Shown: in pieces, positions 41,765-52,438 of the stretch
Numbering within the stretch: the first letter of the stretch is position 1
Layout: each line of letters starts with the position of its first letter
Assembly: GCF_964218355.1 (NCBI RefSeq)
Contig: NZ_CAXPMC010000008.1
Span: forward strand, 62,001-126,000
Source: Ferrovibrio sp964218355
Lineage (GTDB): Bacteria > Pseudomonadota > Alphaproteobacteria > Ferrovibrionales > Ferrovibrionaceae
Direction: 5' to 3'
Length of the DNA: 64,000 nt
Position numbers and translations under genes: made by a program
Notes under the pieces: model-generated
What the model was told of the DNA's origin: nothing
Database searches by the model: none
The model's input: the letters and a program-made list of their open reading frames with translations, nothing else

Positions 41765-41930
41765 AGAAGCCCGCCGCGGTGCCGCGCGCGGCCTGCTTGG
41801 CCCTGATCACCTCGCGGATCGTGGCAATTTCCGCCTCCAGTTCGGCGATACGGCCCTCGAGATCCTCGATCGACATCACGTCGTATTTCGGTGCCGCCGG
41901 CCGGCGTGTCGTAGCCTCGTCCCAGTCCAT
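41754..41930 (-). CDS. DUF1192 family small protein
   Basis: A 58-residue gene on the minus strand starts at ATG 41930 after GGGAGGACGAC, an excellent ribosome binding site. The product MDWDEATTRRPAAPKYDV..., then MSIEDLEGRIAELEAEIATI (a short coiled coil) and a C terminus GFFKT, matches my recollection of the alphaproteobacterial DUF1192 family. Its role is unknown. It overlaps the convergent gene at their 3' ends. Confidence 0.85.
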   Translation of the reverse strand: MDWDEATTRRPAAPKYDVMSIEDLEGRIAELEAEIATIREVIRAKQAARGTAAGFFKT

Positions 41931-42082
41931 GTCGTCCTCCCGTCGCGGCGCCCGTTTCCCGGCGGTCCGAGACTAGCGGCATTGCGGCGCCCCGCTCAAT
42001 CCCGGCCGCCACCAAATCCTGCTATACTCCGCGATCCGCCGCCCTAATCTTGGGCGTGCCTCCCTTCCCGCCCCGAGTTCCC

Positions 42083-43294
42083 ATGCCCGAAAACAATTCT
42101 GCCGCGCCGGCCGCCGAAGCCCCGGCGATGACCGGCTTTCTGACCTTCGTCTTTGCCGCCGCCTGCGGCCTGGTGGCCGCCAATCTCTATTACGCCCAGC
42201 CGCTGATCGGCCTGATTGCGCCGGATATCGGCCTGAGCGACACGCTGGCCGGCTTCGTGGTGACGGTCACGCAGATCGGCTATGGCATCGCGCTGCTGCT
42301 GATCGCGCCGCTGGGCGACAAGCTGGAAAACCGCCGGCTTATCCTGGTCACGCTGATCGCCGCCGGCATTGCCCTCGCCGGCATGGCGTTCACTGCTCAT
42401 CCGCTGCCCTTCCTGACGGCCGCCTTCCTGATCGGGCTGACTTCGGTCGGCGCCCAGCTGCTGGTGCCCTTCGCTGCCCATCTGGCACCCGACCACCGGC
42501 GCGGCCGCATCATCGGCAACATCATGGCAGGTCTGATGCTCGGCATCCTGCTGGCGCGGCCACTGTCGAGCCTGCTGACCGACCTGTTCGGCTGGCGCGC
42601 GGTGTTCGGCATCATGGCCGGCGCCATGCTGCTGCTGGCGGGGCTGCTCGCGTTGCTGCTGCCCCGGCGGCAGCCGCAGACGCAGCTGTCCTACGGTCGC
42701 ATCCTGCACTCGCTGTTCGGCCTGCTGCGCGGCAATGCGGTGCTGCGGCGGCGGGCGGCCTATCATGTGCCGCTGTTTGCCGCCTTCAGCCTGTTCTGGA
42801 CTGCCGTGCCGCTGCTGCTGGCGGGGCCGGATTTCGGCCTCAGCCAGCGCGGCATCGCGCTGTTCGCACTGGCCGGCGCCTCGGGGGCCGTGGCGGCGCC
42901 GCTTGCCGGCCGCTGGGCCGATCGCGGCTGGGGCCGCTTCACCACCGGACTGGCGATGGTGCTGGTGGCGCTCAGTTTCCCGGCGGCCTGGTTCGGGGCC
43001 GAACTGCGGATGCTGCCCCTGCTCGTGCTGGCGGCGATTGCGCTGGATTTCGGCGTACAGGCCAATCTGGTCACCGGCCAGCGCGCGCTGTTTGCCCAGG
43101 CCCCCGAGGCCCGCAACCGCCTGAACGGCCTGTATATCGCCAGTTTCTTCTTCGGCGGTGCCGCCGGTTCGGTGCTGGCCAGCGTCAGCTACACCCATGG
43201 CGGCTGGACCGCCACCGCACTGACCGGCCTGGCCCTGCCGCTGCTGTCGCTGCTGGCCTTTGCCGGCGAATTCCGGCGCGCCCCGGCGGACTGA
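42083..43294 (+). CDS. MFS transporter
   Basis: ATG 42083 gives 403 residues with twelve membrane helices. A conserved MFS loop is visible between helices 2 and 3 (GDKLENRRLILV) and RADRG-like in the second half (GRWADRGWGRFTTG). The family includes sugar- and drug-type exporters. The substrate is not readable. Its start is 150 bp from the DUF1192 gene and it is followed by a quinone oxidoreductase. Confidence 0.88.
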   Translation: MPENNSAAPAAEAPAMTGFLTFVFAAACGLVAANLYYAQPLIGLIAPDIGLSDTLAGFVVTVTQIGYGIALLLIAPLGDKLENRRLILVTLIAAGIALAGMAFTAHPLPFLTAAFLIGLTSVGAQLLVPFAAHLAPDHRRGRIIGNIMAGLMLGILLARPLSSLLTDLFGWRAVFGIMAGAMLLLAGLLALLLPRRQPQTQLSYGRILHSLFGLLRGNAVLRRRAAYHVPLFAAFSLFWTAVPLLLAGPDFGLSQRGIALFALAGASGAVAAPLAGRWADRGWGRFTTGLAMVLVALSFPAAWFGAELRMLPLLVLAAIALDFGVQANLVTGQRALFAQAPEARNRLNGLYIASFFFGGAAGSVLASVSYTHGGWTATALTGLALPLLSLLAFAGEFRRAPAD

Positions 43295-43371
43295 GCGCCG
43301 CATGCTTGCCGGATCGCGCCCGGGCCGTTAGATCACGAAGACCATTCAGAAAGCGCACCGGAGGAAACCGC

Positions 43372-44367
43372 ATGCTGCCGCAGGAGATGACCGTCATCGA
43401 GATCAGCCAGCCGGGCGGGCCCGAGGTGCTGAAGCCGGCGCCGCGGCCGATGGCGCAGCCGGCGGCCGGCGAGGTGCTGATCAGGGTGGCCGCAGCCGGC
43501 GTGAACCGCCCCGACGTGCTGCAGCGCCAGGGCATGTATCCGCCGCCGCCCGATGCGCCCGACTATCCGGGCCTGGAAGTGGCCGGCGAGATCGTTGCGC
43601 TGGGCCGCGACGTGGCGCGCTGGAAGGTCGGCGACCGGGTCTGCGCGCTGGTCGCCGGCGGCGGCTATGCCACCTACTGCGTCGCCCCTGCCGAGCAATG
43701 CCTGCCGGTACCGGCCGGGCTGGGCATGGCGGAGGCGGCCGCCCTGCCGGAGAACTGGTTCACCGTGTGGACCAACATCGCCGACCGCGGCCGGCTGGCT
43801 GCCGGCGAGAGCATCCTGATCCATGGCGGCGCCTCCGGCATCGGCGTGGCGGCGATCCAGCTGGCGAAGCTGCTGGGGGCCGGAAAGATCTACGTCACCG
43901 CCGGCACCGACGAGAAATGCCGCTACTGCGAGGAACTGGGCGCCGATGCCGCCATCAACTACAAGACCGGGGATTTCGCCGCCCGCATCGGCGAACTGAC
44001 CGGCGGCCGCGGCGTCGACGTCATTCTCGACATGGTGGGCGGCAAGTATTTCACCCCCAATATCAAGAGCCTGGCGGAAGAGGGCCGGCTGGTGATCATT
44101 GCCGTGCAGGGCGGCCCCAAGGGCGAGGGCGACCTGAGCCTGGTGATGCGCCGGCGGCTGACGGTGACCGGCTCGACCCTGCGGCCCCGGCCGGTGGCCT
44201 TCAAGGGTGCGATCGCCCGGGCGCTGGAGGAAAAGGTCTGGCCGGCCCTGGCCGACGGCCGGGTGCGGGCCATCATCGACTCCCGCTTCCCGCTGGAGCA
44301 GGCGGCGGCGGCCCATGCCCGGATCGATCATGGCGACCATGTCGGCAAAGTGCTTCTAATTGTTTGA
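43372..44367 (+). CDS. NAD(P)H-quinone oxidoreductase, PIG3-type
   Basis: The ATG at 43372 follows GGAGG and gives 331 residues. It is a zinc-free medium-chain dehydrogenase: GVNRPDVLQRQGMYPPPPDAPDYPGLEVAG, cited by its ends, and a Rossmann motif HGGASGIGVAAIQLAKLLGA. The set of segments matches the quinone oxidoreductase/PIG3 family, which reduces quinones by NADPH and counters oxidative stress. It begins 77 bp after the MFS gene. Confidence 0.92.
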   Translation: MLPQEMTVIEISQPGGPEVLKPAPRPMAQPAAGEVLIRVAAAGVNRPDVLQRQGMYPPPPDAPDYPGLEVAGEIVALGRDVARWKVGDRVCALVAGGGYATYCVAPAEQCLPVPAGLGMAEAAALPENWFTVWTNIADRGRLAAGESILIHGGASGIGVAAIQLAKLLGAGKIYVTAGTDEKCRYCEELGADAAINYKTGDFAARIGELTGGRGVDVILDMVGGKYFTPNIKSLAEEGRLVIIAVQGGPKGEGDLSLVMRRRLTVTGSTLRPRPVAFKGAIARALEEKVWPALADGRVRAIIDSRFPLEQAAAAHARIDHGDHVGKVLLIV

Positions 44368-44383
44368 TAGTAATACTAAAATA

Positions 44384-44415
44384 TAAAAAACCGGGTGGTT
44401 GCGCCCCCGCCCGGT
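44384..44415 (-). terminator. Hairpin with T tract on the minus strand before trcR
   Basis: ACCGGGTGG and CCGCCCGGT pair around an 8-nt loop. On the minus strand six T residues follow, but no minus-strand gene is nearby. On the plus strand the hairpin follows the oxidoreductase stop by 22 bp and lacks a T tract, so it may serve as a weak terminator there. Confidence 0.5.
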
Positions 44416-44497
44416 TCCACTATATTGTCGCCCGATTTTTCCGCTCACGCGGCCGACCGCTGACTAGCCGGCCGGCCGCACCAGGAGGATTTTACCC

Positions 44498-45241
44498 ATG
44501 GCATTGCCCTTGATGCCCAAAGCCACCGCCGTGTGGCTGATCGACAATACCAAGCTGACCTTCGACCAGATCGCCCGCTTCTGCGGCCTGCATCCGCTCG
44601 AGGTGAAGGGTATTGCCGATGGCGAGGTGGCCGTGGGCATCGTCGGGCTCGATCCGGTCGCCAACAGCCAGGTCGCGGCCGAGGAAATCGCCCGCTGCGA
44701 GGCCGATGCCGCCGCCGACCTGAAGCTGCTGGCGCCGACCGTGCCGGTCCAGCGCCAGAAGACCAAGGGCGCGAAATACACGCCGCTGTCGAAGCGCCAG
44801 GATCGCCCCGATGCCATCGCCTGGCTGCTGAAGTATCATCCGGAAGTGCCCGATGCGCAGGTCCAGAAGCTGCTCGGCACCACCAAGGCGACCATCGATT
44901 CCGTGCGCAACCGCACGCACTGGAACCATGCCAACATCAAGCCGCGCGATCCGGTCAGCCTCGGCATCTGCAGCCAGGCCGAACTCGACCGCACGCTGAT
45001 CCTGGCCGCCAAGCGCAGGGAAAACCGCGAGAAGCGCGAGGCCCGCGCCGCCCGCAAGGCGAATGCCGAGGCCGGCGCCGGCGCGATGCCCGCCGCTGAA
45101 ATCCCTGCCGCCGAAATCCCCGCTGCCGACCTGCCGGAAAGTGCGGCAGCCGCAGCCCCGCAGTCCGAGCCGACCATTGCCGATGTGTTCGGCACCGGTC
45201 CCGCCGATGACGGCGACAGCGACAGCGACCGCCGGGACTGA
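44498..45241 (+). CDS. trcR: DUF1013 protein / cell-cycle regulator TrcR
   Basis: The 247-residue protein begins MALPLMPKATAVWLIDNTKLTFDQIARFCG, cited by its ends. It contains ADGEVAVGIVGLDPVANSQ and KYHPEVPDAQVQKLLGTTKATIDSVRNR, a helix-turn-helix-like region. The C terminus is Ala/Pro-rich. It is the alphaproteobacterial DUF1013 family annotated as TrcR, proposed to control cell-cycle genes. It stands alone after an AGGAGG ribosome binding site (CAGGAGGATTTTACCC). Confidence 0.92.
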   Translation: MALPLMPKATAVWLIDNTKLTFDQIARFCGLHPLEVKGIADGEVAVGIVGLDPVANSQVAAEEIARCEADAAADLKLLAPTVPVQRQKTKGAKYTPLSKRQDRPDAIAWLLKYHPEVPDAQVQKLLGTTKATIDSVRNRTHWNHANIKPRDPVSLGICSQAELDRTLILAAKRRENREKREARAARKANAEAGAGAMPAAEIPAAEIPAADLPESAAAAAPQSEPTIADVFGTGPADDGDSDSDRRD

Positions 45242-45381
45242 ACCGAACCATCCATGCCGATTGGTGCGCCCGGGAACGGGCCTAGGCGCCGCGTTCGCTT
45301 TCCGCTATAGCCTTTGGCGGGAGAAAAGCCCGCGCAAGAGGCAGCTCGCATTTTATCCAGAATCTGGCAGGGGTCCGGGGG

Positions 45382-46356
45382 ATGCTGGTCTTTATCATTC
45401 GGCGGCTCATGCAGGCGGTGCTGGTCCTCGCCGTCATGTCCGTGCTGGTCTTCGTCGGCATCTACATGATCGGCGATCCGCTGGCGATCCTGGCCAGCCC
45501 GGAAGCCACCGAGCTTGACCGCGAGGCGATCGCCCGCGCGCTCGGCCTCGACCTGCCGCTCTGGGAACAGTATCTGCGCTTCCTCGGCGCCGCCCTGACC
45601 GGCGATTTCGGCAAATCCTTCGTGTTCGGCCAGCCGGCCATGCGGCTGGTGCTGGAGCGCATGCCGGCCACCATGGAACTGGCGATCACCGCCACGGTGA
45701 TGGCGCTGGTGATCGGCGTGCCGCTCGGCCTCTATGCCGGGCTGCGCCACCAGACGGCGCTGGCCCGCGGCATCATGGCGGGCTCGGTGCTCGGCTTCAG
45801 CCTGCCCAATTTCTGGGTCGGCCTGATGCTGATCATGATCTTCGCCGTGCAGCTCGGCTGGCTGCCCGCTTCCGGCCGCGGCGAAACGGTCGGCGTGTTC
45901 GGCATCCAGCTCAGCATCTTCACCGCCGATGGCTGGAGCCATATCGTCCTGCCCGCGATCACGCTGGGCCTGTCGAAATGCGCACTGATCGTCCGCCTGG
46001 CCCGGGCCACGGCGCGCGAGGTGATGCTGATGGATTTCGTCAAGTTCGCCCGCGCCAAGGGCCTGAACGAAAAGCGCGTCATCGGCGTCCACATCCTGAA
46101 GAACATCATGGTGCCGATTACCACCGTCACCGGCCTCGAGCTTGGCACCCTGATCGCCTTTGCGGTGATCACCGAAACCATCTTCTCCTGGCCCGGCATG
46201 GGCAAGCTGCTGATCGATTCCATCATCCATCTCGACCGCCCGGTCGTCGTCGCCTACCTGCTGACCGTCGTGCTGCTGCTGGTGCTGATCAACCTGGTGG
46301 TCGACATCCTGTATTCCGTGCTCGATCCGCGCGTGCGGCTCGGCAACGCCAAGTGA
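45382..46356 (+). CDS. Dipeptide-type ABC transporter permease (DppB-like)
   Basis: The 324-residue protein has six helices and a first-permease pattern: FIIRRLMQAVLVLAVMSVLVF at the start, RMPATMELAITATVMALVIGVPLG and the coupling helix RATAREVMLMDFVKFARAKGL. It starts the four-gene dpp-type operon (16 bp to the next gene). Import of dipeptides, oligopeptides or nickel-like substrates is possible. Confidence 0.92.
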   Translation: MLVFIIRRLMQAVLVLAVMSVLVFVGIYMIGDPLAILASPEATELDREAIARALGLDLPLWEQYLRFLGAALTGDFGKSFVFGQPAMRLVLERMPATMELAITATVMALVIGVPLGLYAGLRHQTALARGIMAGSVLGFSLPNFWVGLMLIMIFAVQLGWLPASGRGETVGVFGIQLSIFTADGWSHIVLPAITLGLSKCALIVRLARATAREVMLMDFVKFARAKGLNEKRVIGVHILKNIMVPITTVTGLELGTLIAFAVITETIFSWPGMGKLLIDSIIHLDRPVVVAYLLTVVLLLVLINLVVDILYSVLDPRVRLGNAK

Positions 46357-46372
46357 TCCGGGAGGAGGCGCC

Positions 46373-47284
46373 ATGACCGACACCGCCCTGCCCGCCGCCG
46401 CGCCCGCCCCGACGGAATCGCCGCTGCGGCGCATCATTGCCGAATTCGCCGAGAGCCGCCTGGCCCTGCTCGGCGTCGCCATGCTGGTCCTGTTCGTCGG
46501 AGCCGCACTGCTGGCGCCGCTGCTGGTGCCGCAGGATCCCTACGACCTCGCCACCCTGGACATCCTCGATGCCCGGCTGCCGCCCGGCGAGGTTTCCGGC
46601 ACCGGACTGGTCTTCATGCTGGGCAGCGACGGCCAGGGCCGCGACATGCTGAGCGCCATGCTCTACGGCCTGCGCATCAGCCTGTTCGTCGGCGTCACCG
46701 CCGTGGCGCTGGCACTGGCGATCGGCGCCAGCGCCGGCCTGCTGGCCGCCTATATCGGCGGCCGCACCGAAAGCATCATCATGCGGACGGTCGACATCCA
46801 GCTGTCGTTTCCCGCCATCCTCGTGGCCCTGATCCTGCTGGCCCTGCTGGGCAACGGCGTCGACAAGGTGATCATTGCGCTGGTGGCCGTGCAATGGGCC
46901 TATTTCGCCCGTGCCGCCCGTGGCGCCGCCCTGGTCGAGCGCAACAAGGAATATGTCGAGGCGGCCCGCTGCCTCGGCATCAGCCGCGCCCGCCTTCTGC
47001 TGCGCCACCTGCTGCCGAACTGCCTGCCGCCGCTGATCGTCATCGCCACGGTCGACATCGCCCGCTCGATCACCCTCGAGGCAACCCTCAGCTTCCTTGG
47101 CCTAGGCGTGCCGGTGACCGAACCCTCGCTCGGGATGCTGATCGCCAACGGCTTCGATTACCTGCTGAGCGGCGTCTACTGGATCTCGGTCTTCCCGGGC
47201 GTGCTGCTGACCCTGGTGATCATTGCCATCAACCTCGTCGGCGACCAGCTGCGCGATGTGCTCAACCCCCGCCTGAAGCGCTGA
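46373..47284 (+). CDS. Dipeptide-type ABC transporter permease (DppC-like)
   Basis: The 303-residue protein has the second-permease layout: a cytoplasmic N terminus, a helix, then LGSDGQGRDMLSAMLYGLRISL and the coupling segment KEYVEAARCLGISRARLLLRHLLPN. It ends RDVLNPRLKR, typical of DppC-type permeases. It pairs with the preceding permease. Confidence 0.93.
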   Translation: MTDTALPAAAPAPTESPLRRIIAEFAESRLALLGVAMLVLFVGAALLAPLLVPQDPYDLATLDILDARLPPGEVSGTGLVFMLGSDGQGRDMLSAMLYGLRISLFVGVTAVALALAIGASAGLLAAYIGGRTESIIMRTVDIQLSFPAILVALILLALLGNGVDKVIIALVAVQWAYFARAARGAALVERNKEYVEAARCLGISRARLLLRHLLPNCLPPLIVIATVDIARSITLEATLSFLGLGVPVTEPSLGMLIANGFDYLLSGVYWISVFPGVLLTLVIIAINLVGDQLRDVLNPRLKR

Positions 47285-47300
47285 TCCCGGAACCGGACCG

Positions 47301-48304
47301 ATGAGCGAGACCGCGACCCCGACCCTGCAGGTCGAGAATCTGGAAACCCATTTCCCCACCCGCGACGGCACCGTGCGGGCCGTCGACGGCGTCAGCTTCG
47401 CGGTCGCCCCCGGCGAAATTCTCGGCCTGGTCGGCGAATCCGGCTCCGGCAAGTCGATCACCGGCTTCTCGGTGCTCGGCCTGATCGATCCGCCGGGACG
47501 CATCGCCAATGGCCGCGTGCTGTTCAAGGGCGAGGACATCACCGCCGCGGGCGAAAGCCGGCTGCGCCAGCTGCGCGGTGCACGCATCGCGATGATCTTC
47601 CAGGATCCGATGATGACCCTGAACCCGGTCCTGCGCATCGACACGCAGATGATCGAGGCGGTGCAGGCACACCAGAAAATCAGCGAGGCGGCGGCCCGCG
47701 CCCGCGCCGTGGAGACCCTGCAGGCGGTCGGCATCGCCGCGCCGGAGGAACGCCTGCTGGCCTATCCGCACCAGATGTCGGGCGGCATGCGGCAGCGCAT
47801 CGCCATCGCCATCGCCCTGCTGCACAAACCCGACGTGATCATCGCCGACGAGCCGACCACGGCGCTCGACGTGACCATCCAGGGCCAGATCCTCTATGAA
47901 GTGCGCAAGCTGTGCCGCGAGACCGGCACCGCCCTGATCTGGATCACCCACGACCTGTCCGTCGTTGCCGGGCTCGCCGACCGCATCATGGTGATGTATG
48001 CCGGCCGCATCGTCGAGACCGGGCCGGTGGCGACGGTGATCGAACGGCCCCAGCATCCCTATACCCGCGGCCTGATCGGCTCGGTGCCGGGCGCCCTGCC
48101 GCGCGGCAAGCGGCTGTTCCAGATTCCGGGCATGGCCCCGGCACCGCTGAACCTGCCGCCGGGCTGCCGGTTCAAGACCCGCTGCAGCCGTGCCGATGCC
48201 GCCTGCGACAGCATGCCGGAACTGGCCGATCTTGCGCCCGGCCATGCCGTGCGCTGCTTCCATCCCTTCGATGCCGCGCCGATCAGCGCAGCGGAGGTTG
48301 CCTC

Positions 48305-48308
<4 letters not shown>
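47301..48308 (+). CDS. Dipeptide-type ABC transporter ATPase (DppD-like)
   Basis: The 335-residue ATPase has Walker A GESGSGKSITG (about residue 46), signature MSGGMRQR and Walker B VIIADEPTTALD. The C-terminal oligopeptide-ABC domain carries three cysteines in GCRFKTRCSRADAACD, which is an iron-sulfur-like or structural motif of this subfamily. The next gene begins on its last four bases. Confidence 0.94.
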
Positions 48309-49303
<995 letters not shown>

Positions 49304-49324
49304 CCGGCACCGGGAGACGGGAGA

Positions 49325-52300
49325 TCAGGCCGTCTTCGGCCGGATCCGGAACCAGGCGGCATACAATGCCGGCAGGAACAGCACCGTCAGCAGCGTCGCC
49401 ACCAGCAGGCCGCCGATGATCGTGTAGGCCATCGGCCCCCAGAAATCGCTGCGCGACAGCGGGATCATGCCAAGGATCGCCGCCAGCGCGGTCAGCACGA
49501 TCGGCCGGAAACGGCGGATCGTGGCATCGACCACGGCATCCCAGGGGTGGCTGCCGGCCGCGATATCCTGGTCGATCTGGTCGACCAGGATCACCGAGTT
49601 GCGCATGATCATGCCGGCCAGCGCGATGGCACCCAGCATGGCGACAAAGCCAAAGGGCACATTGAAGCCAAGCAGGCCGACGGTGACACCGATCAGCCCG
49701 AGGGGTGCCGTCAGCAGAACCAGGATCATGCGCTGGACCGACTGCAGCTGGATCATCAGCAGGGTGACCATGATCGCGATCATCACCGGCACCACGGCGC
49801 CGATCGAGGCATTCGCCTTGGCGCTTTCCTCGATGGCGCCGCCCATGACGATGCGGTAGCCCGGCGGCAGCCTCGACCGCAGACCGTCCAGCTGCGGCTC
49901 GATCTGCTGGGAGACCACCGGCGCCTGGATGCCGTCGATGATGTCGGCGCGGGCGATGATCACCGGCTGGCGGTCGCGCCGCCAGATGATGCCCTCTTCC
50001 AGACCGTACTTCACCTCGGCCACCTGGGTCAGCGGCACCGGCCGGCTGCTGTCGGCGCCGGCGACATTGATATCCTTGATGCCGTTCAGGCTGAGGCGTT
50101 CCTCAGGCACGGCGCGGGCAACCACGTCGATCAGTTCGCGGCCCTCGCGATACTGGGTTACCGTGATGCCGGAAACGATGGAGTTCAGGGTGGTCGCGAG
50201 ATCCTGCGAGGAGATGCCGAGCAGCCGCGCCTTGGCCTGATCGACATCCAGCCGCACCACCTTGCTCAGCTCGTTCCAGTCGAGATTGACATCACGGGTA
50301 TTCGGATTGGCCCGCATGATGTCGGCAACCTGGAAGGCGATGTCGCGCACCACCATCGGATCGCTGCCATAGACACGGAACTGCACCGGAAAGCCGACGG
50401 GGGGGCCGTTTTCCAGCCGGTTGACGCGGCCACGCAGCAGGATGAAATCCTCCTGGAAGGCGCGGATCAGCCGCTCGCGAACCGCCTCGCGCTCCTTGTC
50501 GCCGCCGGTCAGCACCACGACCTGGGCGAAATTGTCGTTCGGCAGCTCGATATTCAGCGGCAGATAAAACCGCGGCGCACCGGCTCCCACATAGGTCGTG
50601 TAGCTGATGACATCCGGATCCTTTGCCAGCATGGCTTCCAGCTTCAGCGCCTCGGCCTCGGTGGCCGCGATGGAAGCGCCCTGCGGCAGGCGCAGATCGA
50701 CCATCAGCTCGGGCCGGTTCGACGACGGGAAAAACTGCTGCTGCACGAACTGGAAGGAAAAGCCGCTGGCCAGGAAAATCACCACCGTGGCGCCGATCAC
50801 CAAGAAGCGGAACCGCACGCACCAGTCCACCACCGGGCGGACATAGCGGTAGATGCCGCGCCGGTAGATGTCGTCGCCATGGCCATGCCCGCCGCCGGAT
50901 GCGTTTTTGGGCGTCGGCAGCAGGCGATAGCCGATATAGGGCGTGAAGATCACCGCCACCACCCAGGACACCAGCAGGGCAATGGTGACCACGGCAAAGA
51001 TCGAAAAGGTGTATTCGCCGGCCGAGGACTTGGCAAAACCGACCGGCACGAAGCCGGCTGCGGTGATAAGCGTGCCGGTCAGCATCGGAAAGGCGGTCGA
51101 GGTATAGGCGAAGCTGGCAGCGCGGAAGCGGTCCAGACCCTGCTCCATTTTCACCTGCATCATCTCGACGGCGATGATCGCGTCGTCGACCAGCAGGCCG
51201 AGCGAGATGATCAGGGCGCCGAGCGAGATGCGGTGGAAGTCGATGCCGAAAATCTGCATGCAGGTGAAGGTGATGGCCAGCACCAGCGGGATGCACAGCA
51301 TCACCACCACGCCACTGCGCAGGCCGAGGCTGAGGAAGCTGACGCCGAGCACGATCACCACCGCCTCCAGCAGCACCTTCATGAATTCGCTGATCGAGCG
51401 CTGCACCACGGTCGGCTGGTCGGCCACCGCGAGCATGTCGATGCCGATCGGCATGTCGGCCCGCAGCCGCGTCATGGTTGCAGCCAGCTGCTCGCCCAGC
51501 TCGATCATGTTGCCGCCCTTGGCCATCGAAATGGCCAGCCCGACCCCTTCCTGTCCGTTGAAGCGGAAACGCGGGGCCGGCGGATCCGCGTAGTCGCGAT
51601 GGATGTCGGCGATATCGCCGAGCCGCAGCAGCCGGCCATTGGCCTGGATCGACAGTTCGGACAGCGCCCGGGCCGTCTCGATCTCGCCGCTGACCCGGGT
51701 GGCGATGCGGTCGGAGGCCGTCTGCACCACGCCCGATGCGGTCTGGGCATTCTGCGCCTGGATGACATCGAGGATCTGCTGCGGGCTGACGCCGAGATTG
51801 GCCAGCTTCTTGTTCGAGAACTCGATGAATATCTTTTCCGGCTGCACGCCGAGCAGCTCTGCCTTGCCGACATTCTTGATGCGCAGCACTTCCTCGCGCA
51901 CGTCCTCGACATAATCCTTCAGCTCGCGGTGACTGAAGCCGTCGGCGGTGAAGGCATAGATGGTGCCGAAGGTATCGCCGAACTCGTCGTTGAAAAACGG
52001 CCCCTGGGTTCCCTGTGGCAGGGTATGCCGCATATCGGAAACCTTCTTGCGCACCTGGTACCAGATATCGGGCACCTGCTTTGGCGGCGTGTCGTCGCGC
52101 AGCACCACGTAGACGGTGGATTCTGCCGGCTTCGAATAGCTCATCACGTAGTTGAGATACGGCGTCTCCTGCAGCTTCTTCTCGATCTTGTCGGTGACCT
52201 GCTGCTCGACCTCGCGGGCGGTGGCGCCCGGCCAGTTGGCACGCACGATCATGATCTTGAAGGTGAAATCCGGGTCCTCGGCACGGCCGAGCTGCATGTA

Positions 52301-52438
52301 GGACAGCGCGCCGGCAGCCAGCAGGATCACCATCAGGAAGCCGATCAGCGACTGGTGCCGCAGCGCCCAGGCCGACAGGTTGAACCCGCCGCCGCCATCC
52401 TCGCCGGACGGCGTCGGCATCACCGGCACGCCGCTCAC
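49325..52438 (-). CDS. RND efflux transporter, inner-membrane permease
   Basis: The 1037-residue protein has the AcrB/HAE1-type layout: one helix, a large periplasmic domain, then helices 2-6, a second periplasmic domain and helices 8-12. The proton-relay aspartates are visible in LGLLVDDAIIAVEMM. The periplasmic part has PGATAREVEQQVTDKIEKKL. It would pump hydrophobic compounds or metals from periplasm to outside with an adaptor and outer-membrane channel. It is coupled to the adaptor gene by a four-base overlap. The outer-membrane component is not nearby. Confidence 0.95.
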   Translation of the reverse strand: MSGVPVMPTPSGEDGGGGFNLSAWALRHQSLIGFLMVILLAAGALSYMQLGRAEDPDFTFKIMIVRANWPGATAREVEQQVTDKIEKKLQETPYLNYVMSYSKPAESTVYVVLRDDTPPKQVPDIWYQVRKKVSDMRHTLPQGTQGPFFNDEFGDTFGTIYAFTADGFSHRELKDYVEDVREEVLRIKNVGKAELLGVQPEKIFIEFSNKKLANLGVSPQQILDVIQAQNAQTASGVVQTASDRIATRVSGEIETARALSELSIQANGRLLRLGDIADIHRDYADPPAPRFRFNGQEGVGLAISMAKGGNMIELGEQLAATMTRLRADMPIGIDMLAVADQPTVVQRSISEFMKVLLEAVVIVLGVSFLSLGLRSGVVVMLCIPLVLAITFTCMQIFGIDFHRISLGALIISLGLLVDDAIIAVEMMQVKMEQGLDRFRAASFAYTSTAFPMLTGTLITAAGFVPVGFAKSSAGEYTFSIFAVVTIALLVSWVVAVIFTPYIGYRLLPTPKNASGGGHGHGDDIYRRGIYRYVRPVVDWCVRFRFLVIGATVVIFLASGFSFQFVQQQFFPSSNRPELMVDLRLPQGASIAATEAEALKLEAMLAKDPDVISYTTYVGAGAPRFYLPLNIELPNDNFAQVVVLTGGDKEREAVRERLIRAFQEDFILLRGRVNRLENGPPVGFPVQFRVYGSDPMVVRDIAFQVADIMRANPNTRDVNLDWNELSKVVRLDVDQAKARLLGISSQDLATTLNSIVSGITVTQYREGRELIDVVARAVPEERLSLNGIKDINVAGADSSRPVPLTQVAEVKYGLEEGIIWRRDRQPVIIARADIIDGIQAPVVSQQIEPQLDGLRSRLPPGYRIVMGGAIEESAKANASIGAVVPVMIAIMVTLLMIQLQSVQRMILVLLTAPLGLIGVTVGLLGFNVPFGFVAMLGAIALAGMIMRNSVILVDQIDQDIAAGSHPWDAVVDATIRRFRPIVLTALAAILGMIPLSRSDFWGPMAYTIIGGLLVATLLTVLFLPALYAAWFRIRPKTA

